Assembly (NCBI GenBank): GCA_017935905.1
Contig: JAGBGO010000066.1
Span: 1 to 49,868 of the forward strand
Reading direction: 5' to 3'
Length of the DNA stretch: 49,868 bases
From: Clostridia bacterium
GTDB lineage: Bacteria; Bacillota; Clostridia; UBA1212; UBA1255
This document shows positions 33,536 through 43,139 of the stretch, in pieces. The position numbers were made by a program, and so were the translations under genes. The notes below the pieces were generated by a model. That model was not told where the DNA came from. It was given only the letters and a program-made list of their open reading frames with translations, and ran no database searches. Position 1 is the stretch's first letter, and each line of letters starts with the position of its first letter.

Positions 33536-35536
33536 TCATCCAATCATACCCATGGCATCAGCGCCAAAGGTGTAACACATCTCACCTTGATACTCAATGG
33601 ATGCAGTCAGGCGGATATCCCGAGAAGAGGATCCCACGTAGAAATCAAACCGACCATTTTCCACAACCCATTTATGGAAGGTGCTGTTAAAATAGGACAA
33701 ATCCGCTTGGGTGAGTTGGAATGAAACTTCTTGGCGCTCCCCGGCCTTCAGGAAAACTTTCCGGAAGTGTTTCAGCTCCTTCACGCATCGCACAACCGTG
33801 GCTTCCGGATCGCCTACGTACACCTGCACCACTTCGGCACCGTCGCAGTCGCCGGTATTGGTGAGGGTAAAATGGAGTTTCAACGTCACAGGGTCTACCA
33901 CTAAATCTTTATATTCAAACGTCGTGTAAGATAAACCATAGCCGAAGGGATAAGCAATTTTTTCCGGATGTTTGTCGTAGTAACGATAGCCTACGTCAAA
34001 CCGCTCTTTGTATTCCAAATAGCGACCGTTGCCCGGATATTCCAAATCTCGGCGCATGGTATTTGGGAACGTTTCGGAAAGTTTACCGGAAGGGTTAACT
34101 TTGCCGGAAAGCACACGAGCCACAGCGCTACCGCCGGCTTCACCGCCAAACCACATTTCCACAACTGCGTCAGCTTGCTGGAAGTTAATGTCAAAAATCA
34201 AAGCACTGCCATTTTGGAGCACCACCGCAACAGGCATACCGATTTCTTTGGCAGCCTTCATAAATACGGAATAATTGTGATTCATATAGGCGGTTCTTCG
34301 ATCGTACATTTCGGACTCATCGGAATCCATGCCGCCGGCAAAGAATACCACCAAATCGCAACCTTTAATCTTCTCTTGGAAATCCGGTTGCAGAGGGAAC
34401 ATCATTTCTTTGGAGAATTGATTGCGGTGATATAAATCCACGTAGATAAATTCGATTTCCGGCATTTCCGCTTGCATAGCGTCAAAAGGCTTATCCACGT
34501 ATTTGTCTGCAGGATGCACTTCCGAGCTGCCCTGACCGCCAATCATGGGATCGATTGCATAGTCGCCGGTAACAGCTACTTTTTTATATTTTTCCTTCGT
34601 AATAGGCAATACGTGCCGGTCGTTCTTCATCAGCACAATACTTTCTTCGGAAATCTTTCTGGCTGCCTCATGTTGCGCTTCCCGATTGTATTCAATATTC
34701 GCAAAAGGTTTGCGATCAATTAAATGAAGTACCCGTGTAACGGCTCTGTCAATATCTTCCATGGTCACTTTGCCCGCTTCCAAGCCGGCGCGCAACTGTT
34801 CCACAATGTTCTCATTGGTAGGCATCTGCAAATCGCATCCGTTATGAATAGCGCGGGAAACGTCTTGTACAGCACCCCAGTCGGAAACCACTAAACCTTC
34901 ATAGCCCCAGTCATCCCGCAGTACTTCTTGCAGCAGCATGGGATTCTCTGAACACCATACGCCGTTAATTTTATTGTAGGCGCACATCACGCTGTCCGGT
35001 TTTCCCTTCTTCACAGCAATTTCAAAGGCTCTTAAATAAATCTCATGCAGGGTGCGCTCGTCAATTTCCGCGCTGACGTAGAAGCGGTGTTCTTCTTGAT
35101 TGTTTGCGGCAAAATGCTTTAAACTTGCGGAAACACCTTTCTCCTGCAAGCCTTGGATATAAGCTGCTGCCAATTCTCCGGACAGCACCGGATCTTCGGA
35201 AATATATTCAAAATTTCGACCGCAAAGAATATGGCGCTTCATATTGGCACCGGGGCCCAGCAACATGTGAATGCCTTTCACAATACAGTCGTTCGCAAGG
35301 GCTCTGCCCATTTCCAGTGCCGCTTCCCGGCTCCACGTTGCACCAAGGGCGCTGAGGGACGGGAAAAGAATGCTTTCTGTATCTTCAAATCGGCGGGTAC
35401 CGTGAGGGCCGTCCGCAAACTCAATCGGCGGTATATTTAGGCGCTCTACGGGACAGGTGTTCATACTGCCGCCACCGGTGAGCATCTTTGCTTTTTCTTC
35501 AAAGGTCAGTTCCTGTAAAATGTTCTCCATATCCAT
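33536..35536 (-). CDS. Glycoside hydrolase family 3 beta-glucosidase
   Basis: The 666-residue protein has the GH3 N-terminal barrel (FADGPHGTRR, LGPGANMKRHILCGRNFEYISEDP split here), the nucleophile motif GLVVSDWGAV, the second alpha/beta domain with KVAVTGDYA and GGQGSSEV, and a fibronectin-III-like end. No signal peptide, so it works in the cytoplasm, probably on oligosaccharides or aryl glucosides. The ATG at 35534-35536 has AAGGAG upstream; a GTG nine bases earlier touches that site. Sugar specificity is not predictable. Confidence 0.92.
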   Translation of the reverse strand: MDMENILQELTFEEKAKMLTGGGSMNTCPVERLNIPPIEFADGPHGTRRFEDTESILFPSLSALGATWSREAALEMGRALANDCIVKGIHMLLGPGANMKRHILCGRNFEYISEDPVLSGELAAAYIQGLQEKGVSASLKHFAANNQEEHRFYVSAEIDERTLHEIYLRAFEIAVKKGKPDSVMCAYNKINGVWCSENPMLLQEVLRDDWGYEGLVVSDWGAVQDVSRAIHNGCDLQMPTNENIVEQLRAGLEAGKVTMEDIDRAVTRVLHLIDRKPFANIEYNREAQHEAARKISEESIVLMKNDRHVLPITKEKYKKVAVTGDYAIDPMIGGQGSSEVHPADKYVDKPFDAMQAEMPEIEFIYVDLYHRNQFSKEMMFPLQPDFQEKIKGCDLVVFFAGGMDSDESEMYDRRTAYMNHNYSVFMKAAKEIGMPVAVVLQNGSALIFDINFQQADAVVEMWFGGEAGGSAVARVLSGKVNPSGKLSETFPNTMRRDLEYPGNGRYLEYKERFDVGYRYYDKHPEKIAYPFGYGLSYTTFEYKDLVVDPVTLKLHFTLTNTGDCDGAEVVQVYVGDPEATVVRCVKELKHFRKVFLKAGERQEVSFQLTQADLSYFNSTFHKWVVENGRFDFYVGSSSRDIRLTASIEYQGEMCYTFGADAMGMIG

Positions 35537-35570
35537 TTGTTTCACTCCTTGGTGTTCATCAATATAGTTG

Positions 35571-35579
35571 ATTATAACA
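35571..35579 (-). promoter_or_regulatory. Extended -10 promoter of the GH3 gene
   Basis: TGTTATAAT (minus strand of 35579-35571) is an extended -10 without a good -35. Upstream, GCAATGTGGACAAATATTGC contains a GCAAT/ATTGC dyad that may be an operator. Confidence 0.45.
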
Positions 35580-35638
35580 TAAAAAAGAAATGCAATGTGG
35601 ACAAATATTGCACAATCATAGACAAATAAAGATGAATA

Positions 35639-35667
35639 TTGACATTTTACCGGATGCGTCGTATCCT
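35639..35667 (+). promoter_or_regulatory. Promoter of the metallophosphoesterase gene
   Basis: TTGACA (35639-35644), 17 bases, TATCCT (35662-35667), divergent from the GH3 gene. Confidence 0.6.
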
Positions 35668-35700
35668 TAACCCAAGTAAGAAAGTTAGGAGGAAAATGGT

Positions 35701-36723
35701 TTGAAGATTCCCGATTTTATGATCGAAGTGGAAAGTGGACGAAATCCGGTCATTTTACAGTTAACCGACTCGCAAATCTTGGATGCCGCCCAACAACGCT
35801 TGCCTAACCGCATTTCCTCTGACCAGGCAACCTATTACGCCACCCACCGAATGGAAGCGAACTGTTTTCGATATATGCGCCAAACCATTGAAAACGTCAG
35901 GCCGGATCTGATTCTTATGACCGGCGACTTGGTGTACGGCGAGTTTGACGATGCCGGCACGTCCCTGCTGGCTTTGATCGAATTTATGGAATCTTTTGAT
36001 ATCCCATGGGCACCTATTTTCGGTAACCACGATAACGAAAGCAAGAAAGGCGCCGACTGGCAAAGTGCCCAGCTGGAAGCGGCGAAAAATTGCCTATTCA
36101 AGCAAAGAACCTTGACAGGTAACGGCAACTACACCGTAGGAATTCAGCAAGACGGCGTACTGAAGCGCGTCTTCTTTATGCTGGACAGTAACGGTTGTGG
36201 CGCCATCAGCGAAGAAAGTCGTGCCAACGGCCATACGGTAACCAGCGTGGGTTTTGGTCAGGATCAGATTGACTGGTACACAGAAACTGCAACGTCCATT
36301 CGTGCTTTATCCCCTGCCACTAAACTTTCTTTTGCGTTCCACATTCAGCCGGCTGTTTTTGAAGAAATCGGAGCGCAGTGCAATGCTCTCGATTTTGGAT
36401 ATTTAGGTGCCAATTTGAAAAGTGCATGGGACCACGACGGAGTGGTTTGGAACGGGCTAAAAGCATTGGGCGTGGATTCTATTTTGGTAGGTCACGAACA
36501 TTGCAACAGTGCAAGCATCGTATACGAAGGGATTCGCCTCCAATACGGACAAAAGTCTTCCACGTACGACCGGGTGAATTATTTGAAGAAAGACGGCAGC
36601 ATTGTGGGATCCTATCCCCCTGCTTCCGGCACACCCTTGGTAGGCGGTACCGTGATGCCTTTATCTTGCGAGGACGGAAGTATTTGTGATCCGTATATTT
36701 ATTTATGTAAAATGGAAAAGTGA
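35701..36723 (+). CDS. Calcineurin-like metallophosphoesterase
   Basis: The 340-residue protein has the metal-binding blocks LQLTDSQI (Asp; usual His replaced by Gln), MTGDLVYGEFDD, FGNHDNE, SFAFHIQP and LVGHEHCN. It belongs to the branch related to purple acid phosphatases and Icc-type enzymes. The start is TTG at 35701 with AGGAGG eight bases upstream; no ATG is in frame near by. Substrate unknown. The Gln at the first metal site is a common variant and does not by itself mean inactivity. Confidence 0.85.
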   Translation: MKIPDFMIEVESGRNPVILQLTDSQILDAAQQRLPNRISSDQATYYATHRMEANCFRYMRQTIENVRPDLILMTGDLVYGEFDDAGTSLLALIEFMESFDIPWAPIFGNHDNESKKGADWQSAQLEAAKNCLFKQRTLTGNGNYTVGIQQDGVLKRVFFMLDSNGCGAISEESRANGHTVTSVGFGQDQIDWYTETATSIRALSPATKLSFAFHIQPAVFEEIGAQCNALDFGYLGANLKSAWDHDGVVWNGLKALGVDSILVGHEHCNSASIVYEGIRLQYGQKSSTYDRVNYLKKDGSIVGSYPPASGTPLVGGTVMPLSCEDGSICDPYIYLCKMEK

Positions 36724-36769
36724 GTTTACTGAAGGGAACAGGACTTCGTTTGCCTTCAAAAGATGATTT

Positions 36770-36800
36770 AGAGCCACGTTTTTTCAAAAATCGTGGCTCT
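36770..36800 (+). terminator. Terminator hairpin after the metallophosphoesterase gene
   Basis: AGAGCCACG (36770-36778) and CGTGGCTCT (36792-36800) pair; the T6/A5 centre extends the stem. It uses the same GAGCCA/TGGCTC sequence as unit G, and TGGCTCTGTT at its right arm reappears at the end of that unit. Confidence 0.6.
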
Positions 36801-36856
36801 GTTGTATGAAACTATTCAAATTAAAGTCTAAAACCGCTGTTTCAAATGATAAAAAT

Positions 36857-36892
36857 GGCTCCATTTCATAAAAATTATGAAAACAGAGCCAT
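36857..36892. repeat. Unit G: 36-bp palindromic unit acting as tRNA terminator
   Basis: TGGCTC (36857-36862) and GAGCCA (36887-36892) bound a 36-bp unit whose centre holds TTTCATAAAAATTATGAAA. On the minus strand it ends in TTTTTATC, eight bases past tRNA-Leu, so it should end that transcript; it also works on the plus strand. Confidence 0.75.
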
Positions 36893-36900
36893 TTCTTCTT

Positions 36901-36985
36901 TGGTGCGGATAACAGGGGTCGAACCTGCATGCCGTGAAGCACTGGAACCTAAATCCAGCATGTCTGCCAATTCCATCATATCCGC
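36901..36985 (-). tRNA. tRNA-Leu (anticodon UAG)
   Basis: An 85-nt RNA from GCGGATA (36985) to the encoded CCA (36901). Acceptor arms GCGGATA/TATCCGC, anticodon stem CTGGA/TCCAG with loop TTTAGGT (anticodon TAG), long variable arm and GGTTCGACCC T-loop are all visible. Confidence 0.96.
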
Positions 36986-37005
36986 AAGGCAATCGCCGCT
37001 TCCCT

Positions 37006-37034
37006 ATTGTACTCAATTTTGAAAAGATAATCAA
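37006..37034 (-). promoter_or_regulatory. Promoter of tRNA-Leu (UAG)
   Basis: TTGATT (37034-37029), 17 bases, TACAAT (37011-37006) on the minus strand, 20 bases before the tRNA. Confidence 0.7.
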
Positions 37035-37117
37035 GTGCGAGAATTTATCTTTCACTATCTTTTTACCGAAAAATATGTATAATAGAAGCAAGAACACAAG
37101 CGGGAGGTGCGAGATAT

Positions 37118-39154
37118 ATGGGAATTCCGATTACGTTTCTCAAAGGCGTGAAGAGTAAACGCGCTGCCATGCTGGAAGCGCTGAACGTGCGCACCTTAGA
37201 GGATTTAGCACTATTGCTTCCCCGAGGCTATGAAGATCGCACCAAAACCGCAAGGATCGCCCAGCTTGCACCGGAAATGGAAGTCACCGTTACCGCAAGA
37301 ATCCTGCGAATGGATTTCAGACAAATTCGACGGAATTTTTCCGTGATGAATCTGCGGGTATCTGACGGCACCGGCGATATGACCATTACTTTCTACAATC
37401 CCAAATACATTCGCAGCAAGTTTGAGAAAGGCGCTGTGATGCACTTTTTCGGTAAGATTGTCAAAGGTTACTACGGTTTGGAAATGACCAACCCTGTATT
37501 TGAGGTAGCAACCCAGGAGACTTCCGCGTCGCAATTTAGCGGCATTTTACCCATCTATCCCTTGGCACGGGACTTAACCCAGAATTTTCTCCGAAAGACG
37601 GTGAAGGAAGCCTTGGCGCTGCTCCCCCCGTTCCAAGAGAATTTACCGGAAGATCTTGTACGGAAATACAGTTTAATGAACCGGGACGAGGCCATTCGCA
37701 CCCTCCACAATCCCGACAGCTTAGAGAAGGCCGCGCAGGCGCGAAGACGGCTGGCTTTTGAAGAGTTGTTCATCGTGCAACTGATGCTGATGCTTATGCG
37801 GGGAAATTACAATAAGGACGGGTTGGGCATCCATTTTACCGGCGAAGACCAAACCCAAAAGCTGCTTGCCGGTCTTCCCTTCCGGCTGACTGCGGACCAA
37901 GAACAGGTTTGGCAGGAAATCAAACAAGATATGGAATCTGCCAAGCCTATGAACCGGTTAGTGCTGGGCGACGTTGGCTCCGGTAAGACGGTGCTGGCGC
38001 TCCTGGCCATGACCAAAGCGATTGGAAACGGCTATCAGGCGGCCTTTATGGCGCCTACAGAAATTTTGGCGGAGCAACACTTCCGCAAGATTCAGCCTAT
38101 GTTAGACGCCCTGGGCTACCACACGGTGCTGCTCACCGGCTCTTTAGGAGCAGCGAAACGCCGAGAAACGCTGGAGGCCATTCGCACGGGAAGTGCCCAC
38201 TGTGTCATCGGTACTCACGCTTTAATACAGAAGGACGTTGTGTTCTGTAAGCCCGGCATTATGATTACCGACGAACAGCACCGTTTTGGCGTTCGGCAAC
38301 GGGCGATTTTGGCGGAACAAGCCACTACGCCGGATATTTTAGTCATGACAGCCACGCCGATTCCCAGAACGCTGGCACTGATTTTGTACGGCGATATGGA
38401 TATTTCACGGATTGAGACCATGCCGGAAGGGCGCATTCCCATCCGCACTTTTGTGGAGAACGACGGACGGCGGCAGCGGGTGTATGCCTGGGCGAAGAAG
38501 TTAATTGAAGAGGGCCGTCAGGTATATATTGTGCACCCTTTGGTGGAGGAAAGCGACAATATGGAAATGGACGCGCTTTTGTCCGCCACAGAGAATTATG
38601 AGAAGTTATCCCGAAGCGTTTTTAAAGAGATTCCATGCGGTTTGGTGCACGGGCGCATGCCTTCCCGGGAGAAAGACGACGTAATGAGTCGCTTTGCCGC
38701 CGGCGAGATTAAGATTTTGTTCTCTACTACCGTGATTGAGGTGGGCGTGGACGTGCCCAATGCGTCTTTGATGATCATTGAGAATGCGGAGCGATTCGGT
38801 CTTGCACAGCTTCATCAGTTGCGGGGACGCGTCGGTCGAGGCGCACACCAGTCTTACTGTGTTTTATTCACCAATTCAACCGGCGAGGTGGCCAAGTCAC
38901 GGATGCATATTATGAAAGAGAGTACCAACGGATTTTTCATTGCGGAGAAAGATTTGGAATTGCGAGGTCCGGGAGATTTCTTCGGCACCCAGCAACACGG
39001 TCTGCCACAATTTCGCGTAGCCAATTTGTATGAAGATATGGCTATTCTGAAAGAGGCGCAGTCGGCGGCGCAATCGGTGATTCGCAGTGGGGCGGAATAC
39101 GGAACATTCCTGGAAAATGTGCGCAAGATGATTCCTCAGACGATTGCATTGTAA
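37118..39154 (+). CDS. recG: ATP-dependent DNA helicase RecG
   Basis: The 678-residue helicase reverses stalled forks and processes Holliday junctions. It has the N-terminal wedge OB-fold (about 50-150), Walker A LGDVGSGKTVLA, the Walker B variant DEQHRFGVRQR, TATPIPRTLAL and the C-terminal QLRGRVGRG. Length and motif order are normal. GGGAGGTG precedes the ATG at 37118, and TATAAT at 37077-37082 is its probable -10 box. In Firmicutes recG often sits near fapR/rpmB, and rpmB lies just downstream here, convergent. Confidence 0.96.
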   Translation: MGIPITFLKGVKSKRAAMLEALNVRTLEDLALLLPRGYEDRTKTARIAQLAPEMEVTVTARILRMDFRQIRRNFSVMNLRVSDGTGDMTITFYNPKYIRSKFEKGAVMHFFGKIVKGYYGLEMTNPVFEVATQETSASQFSGILPIYPLARDLTQNFLRKTVKEALALLPPFQENLPEDLVRKYSLMNRDEAIRTLHNPDSLEKAAQARRRLAFEELFIVQLMLMLMRGNYNKDGLGIHFTGEDQTQKLLAGLPFRLTADQEQVWQEIKQDMESAKPMNRLVLGDVGSGKTVLALLAMTKAIGNGYQAAFMAPTEILAEQHFRKIQPMLDALGYHTVLLTGSLGAAKRRETLEAIRTGSAHCVIGTHALIQKDVVFCKPGIMITDEQHRFGVRQRAILAEQATTPDILVMTATPIPRTLALILYGDMDISRIETMPEGRIPIRTFVENDGRRQRVYAWAKKLIEEGRQVYIVHPLVEESDNMEMDALLSATENYEKLSRSVFKEIPCGLVHGRMPSREKDDVMSRFAAGEIKILFSTTVIEVGVDVPNASLMIIENAERFGLAQLHQLRGRVGRGAHQSYCVLFTNSTGEVAKSRMHIMKESTNGFFIAEKDLELRGPGDFFGTQQHGLPQFRVANLYEDMAILKEAQSAAQSVIRSGAEYGTFLENVRKMIPQTIAL

Positions 39155-39180
39155 CGGATGAATGAACGTATGGATGAGTT

Positions 39181-39349
39181 TGGGCAATAAAGGGTCAAAA
39201 ATGACTGTATTGCCCAAAATTTTTGATTTTTGCCATCCAAAAACAGAAGATTGGCTGTAAATCAGCAATTTTTGGGCAGTAGCCGCCAGAAATGCCTTAT
39301 ATTACCCAACCATTGGGCAATAACAGTCAAATTCTCTTCTGATTGCCCA
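39181..39349. repeat. Array C: three 36-bp palindromic units (TGGGCA...TGCCCA)
   Basis: The 314-base gap between convergent recG and rpmB holds units 39181-39216, 39273-39308 and 39314-39349, each exactly 36 bp from TGGGCA to TGCCCA (TACCCA in the second). The first, reversed, starts TGGGCAATACAGTC like a unit of array B 11 kb away; the second starts TGGGCAGTAGC like another. Beyond the array lies only the rpmB terminator. Confidence 0.9.
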
Positions 39350-39392
39350 AACAAGGCAACCACACCCCCTATCAGCCCAATAAACAGGCACG

Positions 39393-39436
39393 AAAAACGC
39401 GGTCCGGGTATCCAAATTCAAGATACTTCAGACCGC
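39393..39436 (-). terminator. Terminator of rpmB
   Basis: On the minus strand GCGGTC (39436-39431) pairs with GACCGC (39404-39399), with an inner GTATC/GATAC stem, followed by GTTTTT. Confidence 0.75.
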
Positions 39437-39468
39437 ATTGTTTCTACACAAATAATAAGTTCCGGTGA

Positions 39469-39669
39469 TTAAACGGCTCTATTGACCTTTCCGGATCTCA
39501 GGCATGCTGTGCATACATAAGCGTAACGAGGAGTGTTACCATCCATGATCTTTACGCGTCTAACGTTCGGCTTCCAATTTCTCTTCGCACGTCTACTGAC
39601 CTGAGAACGAGTAATGCTGATATGACGACCGTACATCAAGCCCTTTTCGCAACATTCACACTTTGCCAT
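39469..39669 (-). CDS. rpmB: 50S ribosomal protein bL28
   Basis: The 66-residue basic protein begins MAKCECCEKGLMYGRHISITRSQ and has RAKRNWKPNVRRVKI, typical of bL28. The CxxC pair at the start together with CTACLRSGK near the end is the zinc-binding (C+) form. GGAGGTG precedes the ATG. Confidence 0.97.
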   Translation of the reverse strand: MAKCECCEKGLMYGRHISITRSQVSRRAKRNWKPNVRRVKIMDGNTPRYAYVCTACLRSGKVNRAV

Positions 39670-39708
39670 TTAATACACCTCCTTGAAAATCCTTAAACAG
39701 CAGACGCT

Positions 39709-39737
39709 ATTGTACCACATTCAAAACAGGAGTGCAA
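39709..39737 (-). promoter_or_regulatory. Promoter of rpmB
   Basis: TTGCAC (39737-39732), 17 bases, TACAAT (39714-39709) on the minus strand, 40 bases before the start. Confidence 0.65.
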
Positions 39738-39756
39738 GAGGAAATTGTAAAATATT

Positions 39757-41124
39757 TTACCGATCTTTCAAAGGACGGTATTTCTGTTCCTCACACACGC
39801 TCTTGTAAGCGGGACGAATAATCTTGCCGGCATTTACCAATTCTTCCAAACGGTGGGCGCTCCAGCCGGAAATCCGCGCCATGGCAAAGATGGGCGTATA
39901 GAGTTCTAGCGGCAAGCCCAACATATTGTAAACAAAACCGCTGTAGAAGTCGATGTTGGCGCTGACCCCTTTGTACATACGGCGTTTGGCGCCGATTACT
40001 TCCGGCGCAAGACGTTCAATGTTTGAATACAGCACGTATTCATCCTGAAGGCCCTTCTCTTCGCAAAGCTTCTGCACAAAACCTTTGAAGATGTTGGCTC
40101 TGGGATCGGAAACGGAGTAAACCGCGTGGCCCATACCGTAAATTAAGCCACTCTTGTCGAAAGCCTCTTTGTTCAAAATTGCCGACAAGTATGCAGAAAT
40201 TTCTTCCTCATCTGCCCAATCCTTTACGTTCTTCTTAATATCTTCCATCATGTGGACAACCTTAATATTGGCACCGCCGTGCTTGGGACCTTTCAAAGAG
40301 CCCAATGCCGCTGCGATTGCCGAATACGTATCCGTACCGGAAGAAGAAACCACCCGGGTGGTAAAAGTAGAATTGTTGCCACCGCCGTGTTCTGCGTGAA
40401 GCACCAAAGCCATATCCAAAATCTGCGCTTCTAATTTGGAATACTTACTGTCCAAACGAAGCATGTGGAGAATATTCTCCGCGGTAGACAGTTCCGGCTC
40501 CGGTGCGTGAACGAAGAAACTCTTCTTGCCGCGAATATAGTAGTCGTAGGCTTGATAGCCGTACACCGACAGGAGCGGGAAAATCGAAATCAGGAAAATA
40601 CACTGGCGAAGCACGTTAGGAATACTCACGTCATCCGCATTGGTATCATAAGAATACAGCGTCAGCACGCTTCTTGCCAGCGTGTTCATCATATCCTGGC
40701 TGGGTGCTTTCATAATAATGTCCCGCACGAAGGATCCGGGAAGCGTTCTGTAGCTTGCCAGCAGTTCGGTAAAAGATTTCAGTTCTTGCTCCGACGGCAG
40801 TTCTCCGAACAGCAACAAATACGTCACTTCTTCAAAGCCAAAGCGACCATCTGCCAAAAAGCCGTTTACAATATCCTCTACGTTAATACCGCGGTAGAAT
40901 AGTTGACCTTCGCAGGGCACTTCAATGCCATTCTCCAAACAAGTAGAACGAATATCGGAAATATCCGTAAGACCGGTAAGGACGCCTTTGCCGCTTACAT
41001 CGCGCAGACCGCGGTTTACTTGATATTTCAAGAATAAATCCGGCGTAATTCTGTCGTTCCTGCTGCAAAATTCCGCTAATTCTCTAATCTTGGGTGTTAT
41101 TTCAGAATAATTCTTTCTTTCCAT
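39757..41124 (-). CDS. gltA: Citrate synthase
   Basis: The 455-residue enzyme condenses acetyl-CoA and oxaloacetate. It has RGLRDVSGKGVLTGLTDIS near 40, VLHAEHGGGNNSTFTTRVVSS (a stretch split here) with the catalytic His, LGSLKGPKHGGANIKV and YGMGHAVYSVSDPR, and RISGWSAHRLEE near the end. The length and opening match the clostridial citrate/2-methylcitrate synthase group. AAAGGAG precedes the ATG at 41122-41124; the longer frame would start inside the divergent typA promoter. No aconitase or isocitrate dehydrogenase gene adjoins. Role is probably glutamate supply in an incomplete TCA path (inference). Confidence 0.93.
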   Translation of the reverse strand: MERKNYSEITPKIRELAEFCSRNDRITPDLFLKYQVNRGLRDVSGKGVLTGLTDISDIRSTCLENGIEVPCEGQLFYRGINVEDIVNGFLADGRFGFEEVTYLLLFGELPSEQELKSFTELLASYRTLPGSFVRDIIMKAPSQDMMNTLARSVLTLYSYDTNADDVSIPNVLRQCIFLISIFPLLSVYGYQAYDYYIRGKKSFFVHAPEPELSTAENILHMLRLDSKYSKLEAQILDMALVLHAEHGGGNNSTFTTRVVSSSGTDTYSAIAAALGSLKGPKHGGANIKVVHMMEDIKKNVKDWADEEEISAYLSAILNKEAFDKSGLIYGMGHAVYSVSDPRANIFKGFVQKLCEEKGLQDEYVLYSNIERLAPEVIGAKRRMYKGVSANIDFYSGFVYNMLGLPLELYTPIFAMARISGWSAHRLEELVNAGKIIRPAYKSVCEEQKYRPLKDR

Positions 41125-41171
41125 CGCACTTGCTCCTTTCGAGTATCTTCCAATGTGGGAAATTTGGATAA

Positions 41172-41200
41172 TTATAGCACGTTTTACCCAAATCCGCAAC
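41172..41200 (-). promoter_or_regulatory. Promoter of the citrate synthase gene
   Basis: TTGCGG (41200-41195), 17 bases, TATAAT (41177-41172) on the minus strand. Confidence 0.65.
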
Positions 41201-41211
41201 ATTCCCAACAT

Positions 41212-41239
41212 TGACAACCCCACAAAAAAATACTACAAT
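41212..41239 (+). promoter_or_regulatory. Promoter of typA
   Basis: TTGACA (41212-41217), 16 bases, TACAAT (41234-41239), back to back with the citrate synthase promoter. Confidence 0.65.
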
Positions 41240-41282
41240 AAATCGGTTCAAAAGGAACAAGAAAGGAAGTTCTCAAAAGAAT

Positions 41283-43112
41283 ATGCAAACAGTTCGTGAA
41301 GATCTTAGAAATATTGCCATTATTGCCCACGTTGACCACGGTAAGACTACCTTAGTAGACGGTCTTTTGCGCCAGAGCGGAACCTTCCGTGAGAATGAAG
41401 CCGTAGCCGACCGAGTGATGGACTCCAACGACTTAGAAAGAGAGCGCGGCATTACTATTCTTTCCAAGAACACAGCTCTGACCTACAACGAATACACCAT
41501 TAACGTAGTGGACACCCCCGGACACGCAGATTTCGGCGGAGAAGTTGAACGAGTATTGGGTATGGTCGACGGCGTACTGCTTTTAGTGGACTCCTTTGAA
41601 GGTGCCATGCCTCAGACACGTTTCGTTTTGTCCAAGGCTTTGGCTATGAACTTAAAGCCTATTGTTGTCATCAACAAAATCGACCGTGAAGGCGCCCGTC
41701 CCTTAGAAGTGCTGGACGAAGTATTAGAATTATTTATGGATTTAGGTGCTAACGACGAACAGCTGGATTTCCCGGTTGTATATGCGTCTTCCAGAGACGG
41801 CTACGCGTCCCTCTCCCCCGACGGCGGCGACAAGAAGAATTTGCAGCCGCTATTTGAAGCAATTATTAAACATATCCCTGCACCCAATGCAGACAAAGAA
41901 GCGCCCCTTCGTATGTTGATTTCCAACATCGGTATGGACGAGTACGTAGGCCGCACCGCCGTTGCCCGCATTGCCCAAGGCAAAATCACTGTGGGACAGA
42001 CGGTTACCGTTTGCAACAACAGCGGTTTTAAGAAAAACAGCCGCGTCACCTATATTTATAAATTCCAGGGTTTGAAGAAGACGGAAGTGGAAGAGGCGAT
42101 TGCAGGAGATATTATTCTTCTGGCAGGCCTCCAGGATTTCAATATCGGCGATACGGTTTGTCATACGGAGCACATTGATCCCATTCCTTTCGTCAATATT
42201 GACGAGCCCACCTTGTCTATGAATTTCTCCGTAAACAACAGTCCTTTTGCAGGACAAGAAGGTACCTTCGTTACTTCCCGGCATATTCGGGAGCGTTTAA
42301 TGAAGGAATTAGAGACCAACGTGAGTATGCGGGTAGAGGAAACCGACTCTCCCGACACGCTGAAAGTATCCGGCAGAGGCGAATTGCATCTTTCTGTATT
42401 GATTGAAACCATGCGCCGTCAAGGGTATGAGTTCCAGGTTTCCAGACCGAAAGTTATTTACAAAGAAGTAGACGGCGTTTTAAACGAACCTATGGAGCGA
42501 CTTACCATTGATACCCCGGAAGAATACGTAGGCGTTGTTATTGAGAAGATCGGAACCAGAAAAGGTGAAATGCTGAATATGCATCCCGCACTGGAAAGTT
42601 ACGTGCGTTTGGAATTTAAAATTCCTGCTAGAGGCTTAATCGGTTACCGTTCCGAATTTTTGACGGATACCCGGGGAAATGGTATAATGAATCATGTCTT
42701 CGACGGATACGAACCTTACAAAGGCGATATTCACGCGCGGCAGCACGGTTCTATGGTGGCTTGGGAGCAAGGCGAAGCCGTTACCTACGGTTTATATAAT
42801 GCTCAAGAACGGGGAAACCTGTTTATTGGTGCCGGCGAGAAAGTCTACGAAGGTATGATCGTAGGCGAAAGCGCCCGAAACGAAGATTTAGTCATCAACG
42901 TATGCAAGAAGAAGCATATTACCAACATTCGTGCTTCCGGCTCCGATGACGCATTGAAACTCACACCGCCCATTATCCTTAGTTTGGAGCAGGCGTTAGA
43001 GTTTATTGCAGATGACGAATTGGTAGAGGTAACGCCCAAGACCATTCGTTTAAGAAAGAAGATTCTGGATTCTGAACTGCGTGCAAAAGATCGCGCAAGA
43101 AAGGATTCGTAA
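41283..43112 (+). CDS. typA: Ribosome-associated GTPase TypA/BipA
   Basis: The 609-residue translational GTPase has [15 protein letters not shown] (15-29), [24 protein letters not shown] and [12 protein letters not shown], then EF-G-like domains III and V and the TypA-specific C-terminal domain ([19 protein letters not shown]). It binds ribosomes under stress or cold and helps 50S assembly. The start at 41283 is the family start ([20 protein letters not shown]); the longer frame begins inside the promoter. AAAGGAAG lies somewhat far (about 13 bases). Confidence 0.96.
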   Translation: MQTVREDLRNIAIIAHVDHGKTTLVDGLLRQSGTFRENEAVADRVMDSNDLERERGITILSKNTALTYNEYTINVVDTPGHADFGGEVERVLGMVDGVLLLVDSFEGAMPQTRFVLSKALAMNLKPIVVINKIDREGARPLEVLDEVLELFMDLGANDEQLDFPVVYASSRDGYASLSPDGGDKKNLQPLFEAIIKHIPAPNADKEAPLRMLISNIGMDEYVGRTAVARIAQGKITVGQTVTVCNNSGFKKNSRVTYIYKFQGLKKTEVEEAIAGDIILLAGLQDFNIGDTVCHTEHIDPIPFVNIDEPTLSMNFSVNNSPFAGQEGTFVTSRHIRERLMKELETNVSMRVEETDSPDTLKVSGRGELHLSVLIETMRRQGYEFQVSRPKVIYKEVDGVLNEPMERLTIDTPEEYVGVVIEKIGTRKGEMLNMHPALESYVRLEFKIPARGLIGYRSEFLTDTRGNGIMNHVFDGYEPYKGDIHARQHGSMVAWEQGEAVTYGLYNAQERGNLFIGAGEKVYEGMIVGESARNEDLVINVCKKKHITNIRASGSDDALKLTPPIILSLEQALEFIADDELVEVTPKTIRLRKKILDSELRAKDRARKDS

Positions 43113-43139
43113 CGAAAGAAACAAGGAGGTATTGGCAGT

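Noticed and set aside
39230..39472. Plus-strand open frame of 80 codons after recG
   Set aside because: It covers array C and the rpmB terminator; no ribosome site or protein-like composition.
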